DNA of 40,621 nucleotides from NCBI GenBank assembly GCA_028695025.1, contig JAQVJV010000007.1, forward strand, positions 1-40,621. The letters are read 5' to 3'. Every line of letters starts with the position of its first letter. Positions within the stretch are counted from its first letter, which is position 1. Shown piece after piece: positions 1 through 7,802 of the stretch. This DNA is from Candidatus Moraniibacteriota bacterium (GTDB lineage Bacteria; Patescibacteriota; Minisyncoccia; Moranbacterales; UBA11712). The position numbers were made by a program, and so were the translations under genes. Below the pieces are notes generated by a model. It saw only the letters and a program-made list of their open reading frames with translations, had not been told where the DNA came from and ran no database searches.

Positions 1-14
1 AAACGGACTCTCCT

Positions 15-689
15 TTGACAGCCATGAGGGCAATTGAAGCTTTTTGCTTCGGGGTGTATGATTTTTTCATACTTCCATTATATCAGATCCATCTAATATG
101 GTTGTCTAGATTTGCCAGTCCATTATATCTATCACCTTTCAAAATCAGTCTTCGAACCCATTGGCATCCAAAAAATCCAGGAAATCTCGATCTTTCTCGT
201 CTTAATGATTTTGTTTTTATACTGGTTGATCTAATCGAAGAAAACAGACTAAAATTCGATTTCGTGTGCGGACTACCACATGCCGGAGAGCCATTTGCCA
301 GGATAATTTCCTGGATTTCAGGAAAACCACTTTTGAGGCTAGAGAAAGTCGAGAAAGACGATGGGAAACGAGAGATTGGAGATATGATTTCCCATATCCC
401 ATTTAAGGATAACCAAGCTGTACTCATCGTCGATGATCTTATTTCAAAAGGGCGCACAAAAGATGAAGGCGTTTCAAAAATTATCAGCGCCGGACTAAAA
501 GCCATTCTATGCGTTTGTATTGACCGAGAAGAAGGAGGATCTAAACGCTATAAAAAAATTGGCATTCCTTTTTTCGCTGGCTTGACTGCTCGTGAAATAT
601 TGGGATTAGGATTCATAGAGGGACGAATATCCCCTGCTGAATATTTCTCCTGCACCGAATACCTAATGGGTTCCAAAAAATCTTACTAA
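15..689 (+). CDS. Orotate phosphoribosyltransferase-like protein (possibly 5'-truncated by window edge)
   Basis: Phosphoribosyltransferase fold of the orotate type, expected to join orotate and PRPP to give OMP in pyrimidine synthesis. The PRPP loop VLIVDDLISKGRT lies at residues 136-148, preceded by CGLPHAGEPFA (85-95) and followed by CIDREEGG (168-175), which matches the DREQGG region of PyrE/UMP synthase. The TTG at 15 is only the first start in the window: the frame stays open to base 1, and ATG at 24 is an alternative, so the N-terminus is uncertain. The first 40 residues are hydrophobic and unlike classical PyrE. No other pyrimidine gene is adjacent, so a salvage PRTase or a competence-type PRTase remains possible. 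Confidence 0.7.
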   Translation: MTAMRAIEAFCFGVYDFFILPLYQIHLIWLSRFASPLYLSPFKISLRTHWHPKNPGNLDLSRLNDFVFILVDLIEENRLKFDFVCGLPHAGEPFARIISWISGKPLLRLEKVEKDDGKREIGDMISHIPFKDNQAVLIVDDLISKGRTKDEGVSKIISAGLKAILCVCIDREEGGSKRYKKIGIPFFAGLTAREILGLGFIEGRISPAEYFSCTEYLMGSKKSY

Positions 690-728
690 AAAGCCTAGAC
701 TGGTAACAATTTAAGTTTTAGGCTTTTT
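688..728 (+). terminator. Rho-independent terminator after the PRTase gene
   Basis: AAAAAGCCTA at 688-697 pairs with TAGGCTTTTT at 719-728. The stem overlaps the stop codon of the upstream gene and ends in a T run. Confidence 0.75.
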
Positions 729-786
729 ATATTGCCAATTTTGGGAAAGTTTGCTAATATTCAAAGAGAAATGAATGCCTCGGGTA

Positions 787-814
787 TTGACTAAATTCTA
801 TTTAGTTGTATAAT
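787..814 (+). promoter_or_regulatory. Sigma70-type promoter for the tRNA cluster
   Basis: TTGACT (787-792) and a perfect TATAAT (809-814) are separated by 16 bp. The expected start near 821 lies just before the broken tRNA copy and tRNA-Lys. The stretch 729-786 holds nothing else that I recognise. Confidence 0.7.
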
Positions 815-837
815 TTTTTTTATTGTCCAAATTATTT

Positions 838-892
838 GGGTCGTTAGCTCCCGCCGTCGCTAAGGCTTTGGCGGGCAAGCAGTCGGCTAGGA
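838..892 (+). pseudogene. Broken tRNA-Lys 5' copy interrupted by a palindrome
   Basis: Bases 838-850 are identical to the first 13 bases of the intact tRNA-Lys at 914 (GGGTCGTTAGCTC). After a 30-bp insertion the sequence resumes as AGTCGGCTAGGA, close to the AGTCGGTAGAG of the intact D arm, then decays. The copy lacks anticodon and T arms and cannot make a tRNA. The flanking TATTTGGG/TGATTTGGG context is shared, consistent with a partial tandem duplication. Confidence 0.6.
850..875. repeat. Short palindromic repeat inside the broken tRNA copy
   Basis: CCCGCC (850-855) pairs with GGCGGG (870-875) around a 14-base loop. A related GGCGGG-type palindrome occurs at 5213-5243. It sits exactly between the GCTC and AGTCGG parts of the tRNA D arm. 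Confidence 0.65.
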
Positions 893-913
893 TAATATTA
901 TTCAAGATGATTT

Positions 914-986
914 GGGTCGTTAGCTCAGTCGGTAGAGCAGTGGCCTTTTAAGCCAATGGTCGCAGGTTCGATCCCTGCACGACCCA
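914..986 (+). tRNA. tRNA-Lys(UUU)
   Basis: Acceptor GGGTCGT (914-920) pairs with ACGACCC (979-985), discriminator A986. The D arm has AGTCGGTAGA, the anticodon loop is CTTTTAA with anticodon TTT, and the T arm is GCAGG-TTCGATC-CCTGC. The CCA end is not encoded. The last anticodon-stem pair is a G-A mismatch. Confidence 0.95.
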
Positions 987-996
987 CAATTTAAAA

Positions 997-1062
997 AAAT
1001 CAAATCTCAAAGCGCAAAACTCAAAACTTTTGACATTTGATTTTTACCTTTTGAGATTTTAT
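997..1062. repeat. Heptad spacer array (tRNA-Lys to tRNA-Ile)
   Basis: The spacer splits into exact 7-bp units. Four units of the type ATCTCAA/AACTCAA fill 997-1024, a 3-base centre follows, and five units of the inverted type TTTTGAG/TTTTGAC fill 1028-1062. AATCTCAAA on the left can pair with TTTGAGATT on the right. The array ends one base before the tRNA-Ile acceptor. Confidence 0.7.
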
Positions 1063-1063
1063 T

Positions 1064-1137
1064 GGGCGTGTAGCTCAGCCGGTTAGAGCGCGTCACTGAT
1101 AATGACGAGGTCCCAAGTTCGAGTCTTGGCACGCCCA
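1064..1137 (+). tRNA. tRNA-Ile(GAU)
   Basis: Acceptor GGGCGTG (1064-1070) pairs with CACGCCC (1130-1136), discriminator A1137. The anticodon loop CTGATAA gives anticodon GAT, and the T loop is TTCGAGT. No CCA is encoded. It probably shares a transcript with tRNA-Lys. Confidence 0.96.
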
Positions 1138-1184
1138 CAAAAAATAGTTAGTACACATAGGTATATTTAGAGGAGGATATATTT

Positions 1185-1391
1185 ATGGAACAACTCAAAG
1201 GTATTTTCCAATTTAAGTGCCGTACATGCGGCCGTTCTTTCAATCCAGAGAAACAAACCGAAAAATGCCCAAAATGTAACGGCATTGATCTAGAGGATTA
1301 TTCTTTATATCAATGCCCTTGCGGTTGCGGAAGCCTTCTTGACTTACCAAACATGCGCATTTTTCTTGGACTAAAAATTAATTTTTGCTGA
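1185..1391 (+). CDS. Small zinc-ribbon protein (68 aa)
   Basis: I do not recognise a named family. The protein has seven clustered cysteines: C12 and C15 (CRTC), C28 and C31 (CPKC), and C44, C46 and C48 (CPCGC), so it is very likely a zinc-ribbon/rubredoxin-like knuckle protein. The ATG at 1185 has a strong Shine-Dalgarno AGAGGAGG (1171-1178), unlike most housekeeping genes here. It lies between tRNA-Ile and tRNA-Ala and ends on TGA directly at a terminator. The 11-mer ATAGTTAGTAC at 1144-1154 recurs upstream of another small zinc-binding gene (29538-29548), hinting at a shared leader. A role in nucleic-acid binding is only a guess. Confidence 0.75.
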   Translation: MEQLKGIFQFKCRTCGRSFNPEKQTEKCPKCNGIDLEDYSLYQCPCGCGSLLDLPNMRIFLGLKINFC

Positions 1392-1412
1392 TAGCTCCTC
1401 GGGGCTATCTTT
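1390..1412 (+). terminator. Terminator after the zinc-ribbon gene
   Basis: GATAGC (1390-1395) pairs with GCTATC (1404-1409) and is followed by TTT. It overlaps the stop codon. The U tract is short, so termination may be partial and read on into tRNA-Ala. Confidence 0.5.
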
Positions 1413-1414
1413 CC

Positions 1415-1487
1415 GGGCCCGTAGCTCATCCGGTAGAGCGCCTGTTTTGCATACAGGAGGTGAGGAGTTCGAGTCTCCTCGGGTCCA
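1415..1487 (+). tRNA. tRNA-Ala(UGC)
   Basis: Acceptor GGGCCCG (1415-1421) pairs with CGGGTCC (1480-1486), discriminator A1487. The pair G3:T70 is the universal alanine identity wobble. The anticodon loop TTTGCAT gives TGC. No CCA is encoded. The zeta-toxin-like gene starts 24 bases after its 3' end. Confidence 0.96.
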
Positions 1488-1511
1488 CAAATCTATTTTA
1501 GAACCGACATA

Positions 1512-2210
1512 ATGTCCGAAAACGAACAAGAATTCATCGAAAAAGCAGAAGCATATATCAAAAATCACAAAAACGAGCTGATCAAACGCTTTGCCAATCT
1601 GGAAAAGTATTGTCCGGTCGAAAACCCGGTCTCACTTTTCATGGCCGGGTCACCAGGGGCAGGAAAAACGGAAATATCCAAACGACTCATTGAACAATTC
1701 GCCAACGATTCTCCGGTGCGCATTGATGCCGACGATATTCGTGAAATGTTTCCAAATTACACCGGCGCCAACTCGCATATTTTCCAGCGTGCCTGCACAA
1801 CGGGAGTCCATAAATTGTTCGACTATGTCTTGGATCATAAGCTAAACGTTATTCTGGACGGAACTTTTGCTTATGAAAAAGCGATGAAAAATATCGAGCG
1901 CTCGCTCAAGCACGATCGGCGTATTATTATCTACTATCTTTTTCAAGATCCGGCAGTAGCCTGGAAATTTACCAAAATTCGCGAAGAAACGGAAGGTCGC
2001 CGGGTTTCCAAGGATGTTTTTATTCGTTCATTCCTACGCGCCCGCGAGAATATCCAAGAGGCCAAGAGCCATTTTGGCGAAAAGATCGAGCTGAACATTA
2101 TTATCAAGGATTTCACGAAAAATATTGAGAAAGTTTATCCTGATGTCGAACGTATTGATAAATATTTGCCGAAGGTGTATACTGAAAAGGAACTTGAGAA
2201 AATATTATGA
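1512..2210 (+). CDS. Zeta-toxin-family P-loop kinase
   Basis: This is a P-loop NTPase of the zeta-toxin type; the family phosphorylates UDP-N-acetyl sugars or other small substrates and can poison wall synthesis. Walker A GSPGAGKT is at residues 46-53, followed by RIDADDIREMFP (70-81), the usual position of the zeta substrate-binding acidic motif. ILDGTFAYEKA (about 116-126) resembles the zeta DGT region. At 232 aa it is of typical chromosomal zeta length. The gene starts 24 bases after tRNA-Ala and overlaps the next small gene by 4 bases (ATGA), so the two are likely co-translated. No classical epsilon antitoxin precedes it. It could instead be a non-toxic metabolic kinase. Confidence 0.8.
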   Translation: MSENEQEFIEKAEAYIKNHKNELIKRFANLEKYCPVENPVSLFMAGSPGAGKTEISKRLIEQFANDSPVRIDADDIREMFPNYTGANSHIFQRACTTGVHKLFDYVLDHKLNVILDGTFAYEKAMKNIERSLKHDRRIIIYYLFQDPAVAWKFTKIREETEGRRVSKDVFIRSFLRARENIQEAKSHFGEKIELNIIIKDFTKNIEKVYPDVERIDKYLPKVYTEKELEKIL

Positions 2211-2392
2211 TCAAGAAAATTAAAAGTTATTTTTGCCCTAAACACAAAGAGAAGAAGGATTTTTCTTCGTTTTTTAGCCGTGCTTCGGTTGAAGAAAGAC
2301 GTCAACTGATGGAAAATGTCGCTAGAAAAGCCAATGAAGATCAAAGGAGCATGATTGAGCGTTATGAAAGAGCCGGACACGAAACAACCTAA
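2207..2392 (+). CDS. Small basic/charged protein coupled to the zeta-like kinase (61 aa)
   Basis: I do not recognise the family. The start ATG overlaps the kinase stop (ATGA), the mark of translational coupling. The N-terminus is basic with the motif FCPKHKEKKDF (residues 9-19), followed by a charged helix-rich stretch VEERRQLMENVARKANEDQR (about 29-48). The single Cys-Pro-Lys-His cluster is too small for a full zinc site on its own. Position suggests an antitoxin, neutralising partner or regulator of the upstream kinase, but epsilon antitoxins are usually encoded upstream, so this is inference. A bulged terminator follows 22 bases later. Confidence 0.6.
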   Translation: MIKKIKSYFCPKHKEKKDFSSFFSRASVEERRQLMENVARKANEDQRSMIERYERAGHETT

Positions 2393-2414
2393 ATTTTTGT
2401 TTTTTTCCAAACAG

Positions 2415-2448
2415 CTCGCCTGATTCCCGAATCGTGGCGAGTTTTTTT
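2415..2448 (+). terminator. Terminator of the zeta-like operon
   Basis: CTCGCC (2415-2420) pairs with GGCGAG (2436-2441), with an inner GATTC/GAATC helix, followed by seven T. Confidence 0.8.
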
Positions 2449-2469
2449 CAGGTTAAAGTAGTCTACAAA

Positions 2470-2491
2470 AAAACGAGGAATATCCTCGCTT
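2470..2491 (-). terminator. Terminator of the heat-shock operon (bidirectional)
   Basis: CGAGGA (2474-2479) and TCCTCG (2483-2488) form a stem with a 3-base loop, with an A run on the left and a T run on the right. It can stop the minus-strand operon ending at 2513 and back up the plus-strand terminator. Confidence 0.75.
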
Positions 2492-2512
2492 TTTTTATTT
2501 CCCAAATTTTCG

Positions 2513-3010
2513 CTAGTCGATCCTTCTCCGCACCACCCCAAGATATGCCACCGGTGCGGCAACCCAGAGGAATTTGTATATACCCGAAACAAAATATTCC
2601 CGCACATCCGGAAGAATGAGACTAGCCGTTTCCTTCGCTGAATACCATCCAAGGATGATTGAAAGGGAAAACCCAATCACAATTGCCGTCCCAACCGTCA
2701 CTTTCAAAAAATAGCTTGGACCTGATCCGGAAATCCGCCCGCGAATGACCGGCGAGAAAAGCATCACAAAACTCACCAGAACCGCAAGAAACAGCAAGGT
2801 TTTCATCTGCGGATCTTTGAGAAAATCGAAATCAGCGAGATTCAAAATGGCATAGGCGACATAGACACCAAGAAGCGAAACAAGAATACGGTGTTTTCCT
2901 AATGCAAAAGAAAGCGCAAAGCTTGCCAAAAGAAAAACAACCAAAAAAGAAACTTCTCCGGCCAACGCGCCCTTCAGGCCAAGACTGCTGATGAGATTCG
3001 TTAGGTACAT
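2513..3010 (-). CDS. Hypothetical four-helix membrane protein, last gene of the heat-shock operon
   Basis: No family recognised. The 165-aa product has about four hydrophobic segments (near residues 17-37, 43-58, 72-88 and 102-122) and a further weak one near 145-160, ending with the basic tail VVRRRID. There are no obvious catalytic motifs. It starts 16 bases after the dnaJ stop and is followed by a terminator, so it is the last cistron of the CIRCE-controlled operon. Its placement suggests a membrane role in stress or export, but this is contextual only. No clear ribosome-binding site precedes the ATG. Confidence 0.65.
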   Translation of the reverse strand: MYLTNLISSLGLKGALAGEVSFLVVFLLASFALSFALGKHRILVSLLGVYVAYAILNLADFDFLKDPQMKTLLFLAVLVSFVMLFSPVIRGRISGSGPSYFLKVTVGTAIVIGFSLSIILGWYSAKETASLILPDVREYFVSGIYKFLWVAAPVAYLGVVRRRID

Positions 3011-3026
3011 GTTATTTTTTACTTTT

Positions 3027-4148
3027 TTATTTTTTCAACTTCTCAAATATTTCTTTTTCCTCCCGCGTGAGATCCCGCGGTGTTACTACTTGTATCTTAA
3101 CATATTGATCGCCATGTCCAAAATGCGACAAGTGCTTCACGCCATGCCCCTTGAGCCGGAACACCTCGCCCGACTGCGTCCCCGCCGGTATTTTGAGCCT
3201 CACTTCCCCGCCAATCGTTTCCACTTCGATCTTGTCGCCAAGCGCCGCCTGCGAAAAAGAAATTTTTGCTTCCGAGTGAATATCATCGTCCTTTCTTTCA
3301 AAGCGCTTGTCGGGAAGAACATGAATAGCAACATAAAGATCTCCCGCTTGTCCCCCATGTTCGCCCGCTTCACCAAGATTTTCAAGACGGATCGACTGGC
3401 CGTCTTTGATCCCCGCCGGAATTTTCACTTTGATTTTTTCATACTCCTGGATCCGCCCGCTTCCCGAACATTTTTTGCATTTTTTCTCGGGAACTTTTCC
3501 TTCTCCGTGGCATTCCGGACAAACGGTCACCTGGGAAAAAGTGCCAAGAATCGTTCTCCGTTGAGTTTGGACTTGCCCTTCACCCTTGCAAGTGGAACAC
3601 CTCACCTTCTTCGATCCCGGCTCAACTCCGTCCCCGTCGCAACTCGAACATTTCACGTACTTATATATTTCCAAATCCTTCTCCATTCCTTCAGCCATTT
3701 CGGAAAAAGTGATTTCCATATCAACTTGAATATCCTCTCCTCGAGCCGTTCGGGATCGACGGGATCGGGGCCCGCCAAATCCAGCCTGCTCGAAAATGTC
3801 TCCAAAAATATCCTCGAAACCAGAAAATCCAGCCTGCCGCCGCTGGCCACCGCCAAAATTGAATTCGAAACCGTCCGCGAACGAGGAAAAATCGCGGAAG
3901 CCCTCGAACCCTCCAAACCCGCCTTGTGATTGCGCCTGCTCAAAAGTCTGGCCATACTGGTCATATTGCGAACGTTTTTCCTTGTCGGAAAGCACCTGAT
4001 AGGCCTCGTTCACTTCCTTAAAGCGCGCCTCATCGCCACCCGCTTTGTCCGGATGGTGCTTGTGTGCCAATTTCCGATAGGCTTTTTTGATTTCCTCGTC
4101 CGTTGCTCCCTTCTCAACGCCGAGTATATTGTAATAGTCTTTAGACAT
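3027..4148 (-). CDS. dnaJ: Chaperone DnaJ (Hsp40, type I)
   Basis: Co-chaperone that stimulates DnaK ATPase and delivers unfolded substrates. The J domain occupies residues 1-70 with the HPD motif (KHHPDKAGG near 32-40). A Gly/Phe-rich linker follows. The zinc-binding domain holds four CxxCxGxG repeats ([32 protein letters not shown]), and the C-terminal substrate-binding domain is complete. At 373 aa it is of standard type I length. It lies downstream of dnaK, separated from it by a membrane-protein gene, in the operon started by hrcA. No Shine-Dalgarno sequence is visible before the ATG at 4148. Confidence 0.98.
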   Translation of the reverse strand: MSKDYYNILGVEKGATDEEIKKAYRKLAHKHHPDKAGGDEARFKEVNEAYQVLSDKEKRSQYDQYGQTFEQAQSQGGFGGFEGFRDFSSFADGFEFNFGGGQRRQAGFSGFEDIFGDIFEQAGFGGPRSRRSRTARGEDIQVDMEITFSEMAEGMEKDLEIYKYVKCSSCDGDGVEPGSKKVRCSTCKGEGQVQTQRRTILGTFSQVTVCPECHGEGKVPEKKCKKCSGSGRIQEYEKIKVKIPAGIKDGQSIRLENLGEAGEHGGQAGDLYVAIHVLPDKRFERKDDDIHSEAKISFSQAALGDKIEVETIGGEVRLKIPAGTQSGEVFRLKGHGVKHLSHFGHGDQYVKIQVVTPRDLTREEKEIFEKLKK

Positions 4149-4203
4149 AAAAAATAGTATAGCCTAAGAGTATAAAATTCAAAAATACACCGCGCCCAAT
4201 AAG

Positions 4204-5256
4204 CTATACATCATATCTTATCGTCATTACCTCTCTTTGCTCCCGGACCATTTCAATTAAGCCAGTTTTTTCCAGCATTTTAATAATCAGCAAAATGACC
4301 AGTCCCAGAAAAATTTCCACAATCGTTCCCAAAACCCGCGCAGTGAGAAAAATTCCAATGGCGATAATGATCGGGACATAAAATTTGTCTGTTCCCGAAT
4401 ATTCAAAGAAACTGCGTTCCGTCTTGTCGATATAGGACATGAGGACGTTTTTCATCGGCAACTCCCCGACAACATCCACTCCAAGTTGCTTGGAAAGATC
4501 CTTTTTCGATTTGGCAAGAAGTTTTTGCTGAACCTCGACCGCCGCCGTATCTCCAATCACCTTGGCGATTCCAGGCGCACTGTCTGAATTCAGGATTGTC
4601 TCATCGACTTCTGGCTGGACAAAATTCTTGGAAAGAAAGTCGTCCACTGACATTCCGCTTGTGATATCGTCGATAATTGCCCTTTTCTCCTCCGGCAGAA
4701 CGAACCCGGCCGTCTTGAGACCGAAATCCATTTCCGCTTGAAGCGTTTCATCTTCGAGAAAAATCGGCGACGGAACTGCCGAGCGCTCGAGGAGATGGAA
4801 ATAGTAGGCAACAGCAACAACCATGCAAACAGCTGTCACGAAATATTTGAGCGTGTGGCCGACAAGGCGGTAGAAATTCAAATGAATCCCCTGCGCAATC
4901 TCTTTTTTCGCCTGATTTTCCGTGAGCAGAAAAAGACCAAAAGTAATCAGCGCCCCGACAATCGAGAGGTTGAATCCCAGAAAAAACGGATAGACAACAA
5001 ATCCAAGAACAAAACTCGCAAATTGCAGTTTCCAATTGCGCACAAACATCACCGCGAGCGCAAAAACAATCCCCCAGAGGCTAAAAGCAAGCGTCGGATA
5101 TATCCAGCTGTGAGTTGATTCTCCTAGAAAAGCCCGCCGCAAAACCCACCAACTGGCCCATGTAGCGATCACATTCAACCCGAGGATGGTATACGCAAAG
5201 ATTTTGTTTTTTCCGCTATAGGCGGACCCACCTTTGGCGGGCACGTTTTTTATCAC
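4204..5256 (-). CDS. Hypothetical membrane protein between dnaK and dnaJ
   Basis: No family recognised. The 350-aa product has about four N-terminal membrane helices (near residues 21-41, 50-70, 75-110 and 134-152), a soluble acidic middle (about 155-285) and one or two C-terminal helices (about 287-330). The chosen GTG at 5256 is uncertain: codons 4-15 coincide with a palindromic repeat (5213-5243), so the repeat either supplies the N-terminus or lies in the leader; GTG at 5244 is an alternative. The next possible membrane helix starts directly after it, so the true start cannot be far downstream. Its place inside a chaperone operon suggests a membrane-linked stress role, which is inference. 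Confidence 0.65.
   Translation of the reverse strand: MIKNVPAKGGSAYSGKNKIFAYTILGLNVIATWASWWVLRRAFLGESTHSWIYPTLAFSLWGIVFALAVMFVRNWKLQFASFVLGFVVYPFFLGFNLSIVGALITFGLFLLTENQAKKEIAQGIHLNFYRLVGHTLKYFVTAVCMVVAVAYYFHLLERSAVPSPIFLEDETLQAEMDFGLKTAGFVLPEEKRAIIDDITSGMSVDDFLSKNFVQPEVDETILNSDSAPGIAKVIGDTAAVEVQQKLLAKSKKDLSKQLGVDVVGELPMKNVLMSYIDKTERSFFEYSGTDKFYVPIIIAIGIFLTARVLGTIVEIFLGLVILLIIKMLEKTGLIEMVREQREVMTIRYDV
5213..5243. repeat. GGCGGG-type palindromic repeat at the start of the membrane-protein gene
   Basis: CCGC-tata-GGCGG (5213-5225) runs into GACCCACC-TTT-GGCGGG. The stretch shares the GGCGGGCA end with the repeat in the broken tRNA copy at 850-875. It is read as the first residues of the following minus-strand gene if the GTG start is used. 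Confidence 0.5.
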
Positions 5257-5278
5257 TTTTTTATTTTACAACAAACTA

Positions 5279-5308
5279 TTGGGGATAGGAAATAAATCCT
5301 GTCCCCAA
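5279..5308. repeat. Intergenic hairpin between dnaK and the membrane-protein gene
   Basis: TTGGGGATAGGA (5279-5290) pairs with TCCTGTCCCCAA (5297-5308) over 12 positions with one wobble or mismatch. No T run follows on the minus strand, so it is more likely an mRNA-processing or stabilising hairpin below dnaK than a full terminator. Confidence 0.6.
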
Positions 5309-5321
5309 TTTTTCTACTATC

Positions 5322-7250
5322 TTACTTTTTCTCTCCATCATCAACCACTTCGCCCTCTTTCACGTCGCCGTCTTTTTTCTCTTCCGTAGCGCCTTCTGCC
5401 GGTTTTTCTTCGGTTTTGCTTTCACCGGCCTTCGCCTTGTCCGCTTCTTGAGCTGCTGCGTAAAGCTCCTGTCCGATTTTCTGCGCTTCTTGCGACAATT
5501 CCTCCGTCGCTTTCTTGATTGTCTCCAAATCGTCGCTATCTTTCACTTTCTTTAAGGCTTCAACTTTCTCCTCGACCGGCTTTTTCTTGTCAGTGGCGAT
5601 TTTTTCACCGGCATCACGCAAGGCTTTTTCGGTTGTATATACCAGCGTATCGGCCATATTTCGTGCCTCCACTAGATCTTTTTTCTTCTTATCCTCTTCC
5701 GCATGCGCTTCGGCTTCCTTTGCCATTTTTTCCACTTCTTCCTTGGAAAGTCCGGTTGAGGCCTCAATCCGGATAGATTGTTCTTTCCCAGTTGCCTTAT
5801 CCTTCGCTTTCACGCTCAAGATTCCGTTCGCGTCGATGTCGAAAGAAACTTCAATTTGAGGCACTCCGCGCGGAGCCGGCGGAATCCCGTCAAGCATAAA
5901 CCGCCCAAGGGTCTTGTTGTCGACCGCCATTTCCCGCTCCCCTTGGAGAACATGAATTTCCACACTCGGCTGATTGTCTGCCGCTGTGGAAAATGTTTGC
6001 GACTTCGAAGTTGGAACAGTCGTATTCCGGTTAATGAGAGGTGTTCGCACCCCACCCATTGTTTCAATTCCGAGCGTAAGCGGCGTCACATCGAGAAGCA
6101 GCACGTCTTTCACATCTCCCGCAAGAACTCCACCCTGAATTGCAGCACCAAGCGCCACTACTTCGTCCGGATTCACCGTCGCGTTCGGTTTTTTCCCGAA
6201 GAATTTTTCCACCGTCGCAAGGACCAGCGGCATGCGGGTCATTCCGCCTACCATCACAACTTCATTGATGTCCCCCGCCGAAAGTTTTGCATCTTCAAGC
6301 GCTTTTTTGCATGGCTCAAGCGTTTTTTCCACCAATTCTCCGACCAGCTCTTCGAGTTTCGCTCGTGTCAGCTTCATCACCAAATGTTTCGGCCCGCTCG
6401 CGTCCGATGTGATGAACGGCTGGTTGACTTCCGTTTCCATAGCTGTCGAAAGCTCGATTTTCGCTTTCTCCGCCGCTTCTTTGATCCGCTGAAGAGCGAG
6501 ACTATCATTCGACAAATCAATTCCCTGATCTTTTTTGAATTCCTCGAGAATCCAGCCGATGATTTTTTGATCAAAGTCGTCGCCGCCGAGATGTGTGTCA
6601 CCATTCGTCGATTTCACTTCCACCGTGTCATCACCCACTTCAAGGATGGAAATGTCAAAAGTTCCGCCCCCGAGGTCATACACTGCGATTTTTTCGTTCT
6701 TTTTCTTGTCGAAACCATAGGCAAGCGCCGCCGCTGTCGGCTCATTGATGATGCGCTTCACTGTGAGGCCGGCAATTTCTCCCGCTTCTTTCGTGGCTTT
6801 TCTTTGCGCATCGTCGAAATAGGCCGGAACAGTGATCACCGCTTCCGTGATAGTTTCTCCCAATTTTTCTTCCGCGTCAGCTTTGAGTTTCTGGAGGATC
6901 ATCGCTGAAATTTCCTGCGGAGTATAGCTCTTGTCTCCCATTTTCACTTTCACTCCGCCGTTTGATTTTTCAATTTTGAACGGCATGAGCTTGAGATCGC
7001 GCTGGACTTCTTCATCTTCAAACCGGCGTCCGATGAGTCGCTTGATGGAAAACAGCGTATTTTCAGGATTGGTCACCGCTTGGCGCTTGGCAAGAAGCCC
7101 CGCCAGCCGCTCTCCCGATTTAGAAATTGCCACCATCGATGGCGTAGTCCGCGCTCCCTCCTTGTTTTCGACGATTTTTGGCGATCCGGCTTCCACTACT
7201 GCCATAGCAGAGTTGGTTGTCCCGAGATCAATGCCTAGTATTTTGGACAT
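5322..7250 (-). CDS. dnaK: Chaperone DnaK (Hsp70)
   Basis: ATP-dependent Hsp70 that binds exposed hydrophobic segments, working with DnaJ and the GrpE encoded in the same operon. The nucleotide-binding domain begins with GIDLGTTNS (6-14), contains [14 protein letters not shown] and the [10 protein letters not shown] region, and is followed by the substrate-binding domain ([10 protein letters not shown] onward) and a helical lid. The acidic, low-complexity tail ends in [10 protein letters not shown] rather than the EEVD of eukaryotic cytosolic forms. At 642 aa it is of full length. The ATG at 7250 has no evident Shine-Dalgarno sequence. Expression should follow the CIRCE element upstream of hrcA, with hairpins on both sides of the gene possibly setting mRNA stoichiometry. 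Confidence 0.99.
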   Translation of the reverse strand: MSKILGIDLGTTNSAMAVVEAGSPKIVENKEGARTTPSMVAISKSGERLAGLLAKRQAVTNPENTLFSIKRLIGRRFEDEEVQRDLKLMPFKIEKSNGGVKVKMGDKSYTPQEISAMILQKLKADAEEKLGETITEAVITVPAYFDDAQRKATKEAGEIAGLTVKRIINEPTAAALAYGFDKKKNEKIAVYDLGGGTFDISILEVGDDTVEVKSTNGDTHLGGDDFDQKIIGWILEEFKKDQGIDLSNDSLALQRIKEAAEKAKIELSTAMETEVNQPFITSDASGPKHLVMKLTRAKLEELVGELVEKTLEPCKKALEDAKLSAGDINEVVMVGGMTRMPLVLATVEKFFGKKPNATVNPDEVVALGAAIQGGVLAGDVKDVLLLDVTPLTLGIETMGGVRTPLINRNTTVPTSKSQTFSTAADNQPSVEIHVLQGEREMAVDNKTLGRFMLDGIPPAPRGVPQIEVSFDIDANGILSVKAKDKATGKEQSIRIEASTGLSKEEVEKMAKEAEAHAEEDKKKKDLVEARNMADTLVYTTEKALRDAGEKIATDKKKPVEEKVEALKKVKDSDDLETIKKATEELSQEAQKIGQELYAAAQEADKAKAGESKTEEKPAEGATEEKKDGDVKEGEVVDDGEKK

Positions 7251-7294
7251 AATATTTTGATTAATTTAATAAATTATTACTAACTTCCCATTTT

Positions 7295-7320
7295 CTCCCC
7301 TGAGATTACTCTCAGGAGAG
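7295..7320. repeat. Hairpin between hsp20 and dnaK
   Basis: CTCCCCTGAG (7295-7304) pairs with CTCAGGAGAG (7311-7320) with one mismatch and a 6-base loop. No U tract follows on the minus strand, so an attenuator or processing hairpin is more likely than a terminator. Confidence 0.55.
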
Positions 7321-7337
7321 ATTATGAAAGTCACCTT

Positions 7338-7748
7338 TTACTTCCCATTTACCTTCACCGCGATTTTTTTCGGTTTTGCTTCCTCTGCTTTTGGAACAGT
7401 GACGCGAAGCATGCCTTTTTCATAGGTCGCCTCCGCCTTGTCGCCCTTCACATGCATCGGAAGAACCACCGACCGAGAGAAACTTCCCTCCCTAATTTCT
7501 TTTCGATAATAATCCTCACGCTTCGTTTCTTTCTTTTCCTCACGATGTCCGGAAACAGAAAGAACATCATTTTCGACATTGATATCAACATTGTCCGCCT
7601 CCACACCCGGAAGAGCCATCTCGACAATCACGTTGTCTTTGTCCTGACGCACGTCCATCGCCGGCACAAAACCGGCCGACGGCCACATATCCTCGTCAAA
7701 AAAGCGGTCAATTTCGCGAAAAGGTGTCCATCTTGTAAGTCCGTTCAT
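7338..7748 (-). CDS. Small heat-shock protein, Hsp20/alpha-crystallin family
   Basis: ATP-independent holdase that keeps unfolding proteins soluble for DnaK/ClpB. The 136-aa product has a short N-terminal arm (WTPFREIDRFF, 7-17), the alpha-crystallin domain from about residue 27, and the conserved pattern VEMALPGVEADNVDI (43-57) and YEKGMLRVTVPK near the C-terminus. It lacks the usual IXI tail motif at the very end, finishing in KKIAVKVNGK. The ATG is preceded by AAGGGGGTG, a reasonable Shine-Dalgarno site, which most neighbours lack. Encoded between grpE and dnaK, it belongs to the CIRCE-controlled operon. Confidence 0.95.
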   Translation of the reverse strand: MNGLTRWTPFREIDRFFDEDMWPSAGFVPAMDVRQDKDNVIVEMALPGVEADNVDINVENDVLSVSGHREEKKETKREDYYRKEIREGSFSRSVVLPMHVKGDKAEATYEKGMLRVTVPKAEEAKPKKIAVKVNGK

Positions 7749-7774
7749 GTTTTTTCACCCCCTTATCTAGGTTA

Positions 7775-7802
7775 ATTTTTAAACTCAAAACTTCAAATTT
7801 CA
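7775..7802. repeat. Heptad spacer array (grpE to hsp20)
   Basis: Four consecutive 7-bp units of the type AACTCAA/AACTTCA fill the sequence up to and including the stop codon of the NUDIX::GrpE gene at 7800-7802. Confidence 0.6.

Noticed and set aside
2524-2560. CCGCACC/GGTGCGG inverted repeat resembling the rsmH element ends
   Set aside because: Arms of only 7 bp inside coding sequence of the 165-aa membrane protein, with no further similarity; probably chance.
2991-3929. 312-aa open frame antisense to dnaJ
   Set aside because: It is a shadow of dnaJ: Arg/Phe/Ser-rich, no recognisable domain and no initiation signals.
5279-5308. Hairpin after dnaK considered as a terminator
   Set aside because: No T run on the minus strand, and co-directional operon genes continue downstream.
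5778-6908. 376-aa open frame antisense to dnaK
   Set aside because: Shadow frame with His/Arg/Phe-rich composition opposite conserved DnaK motifs.
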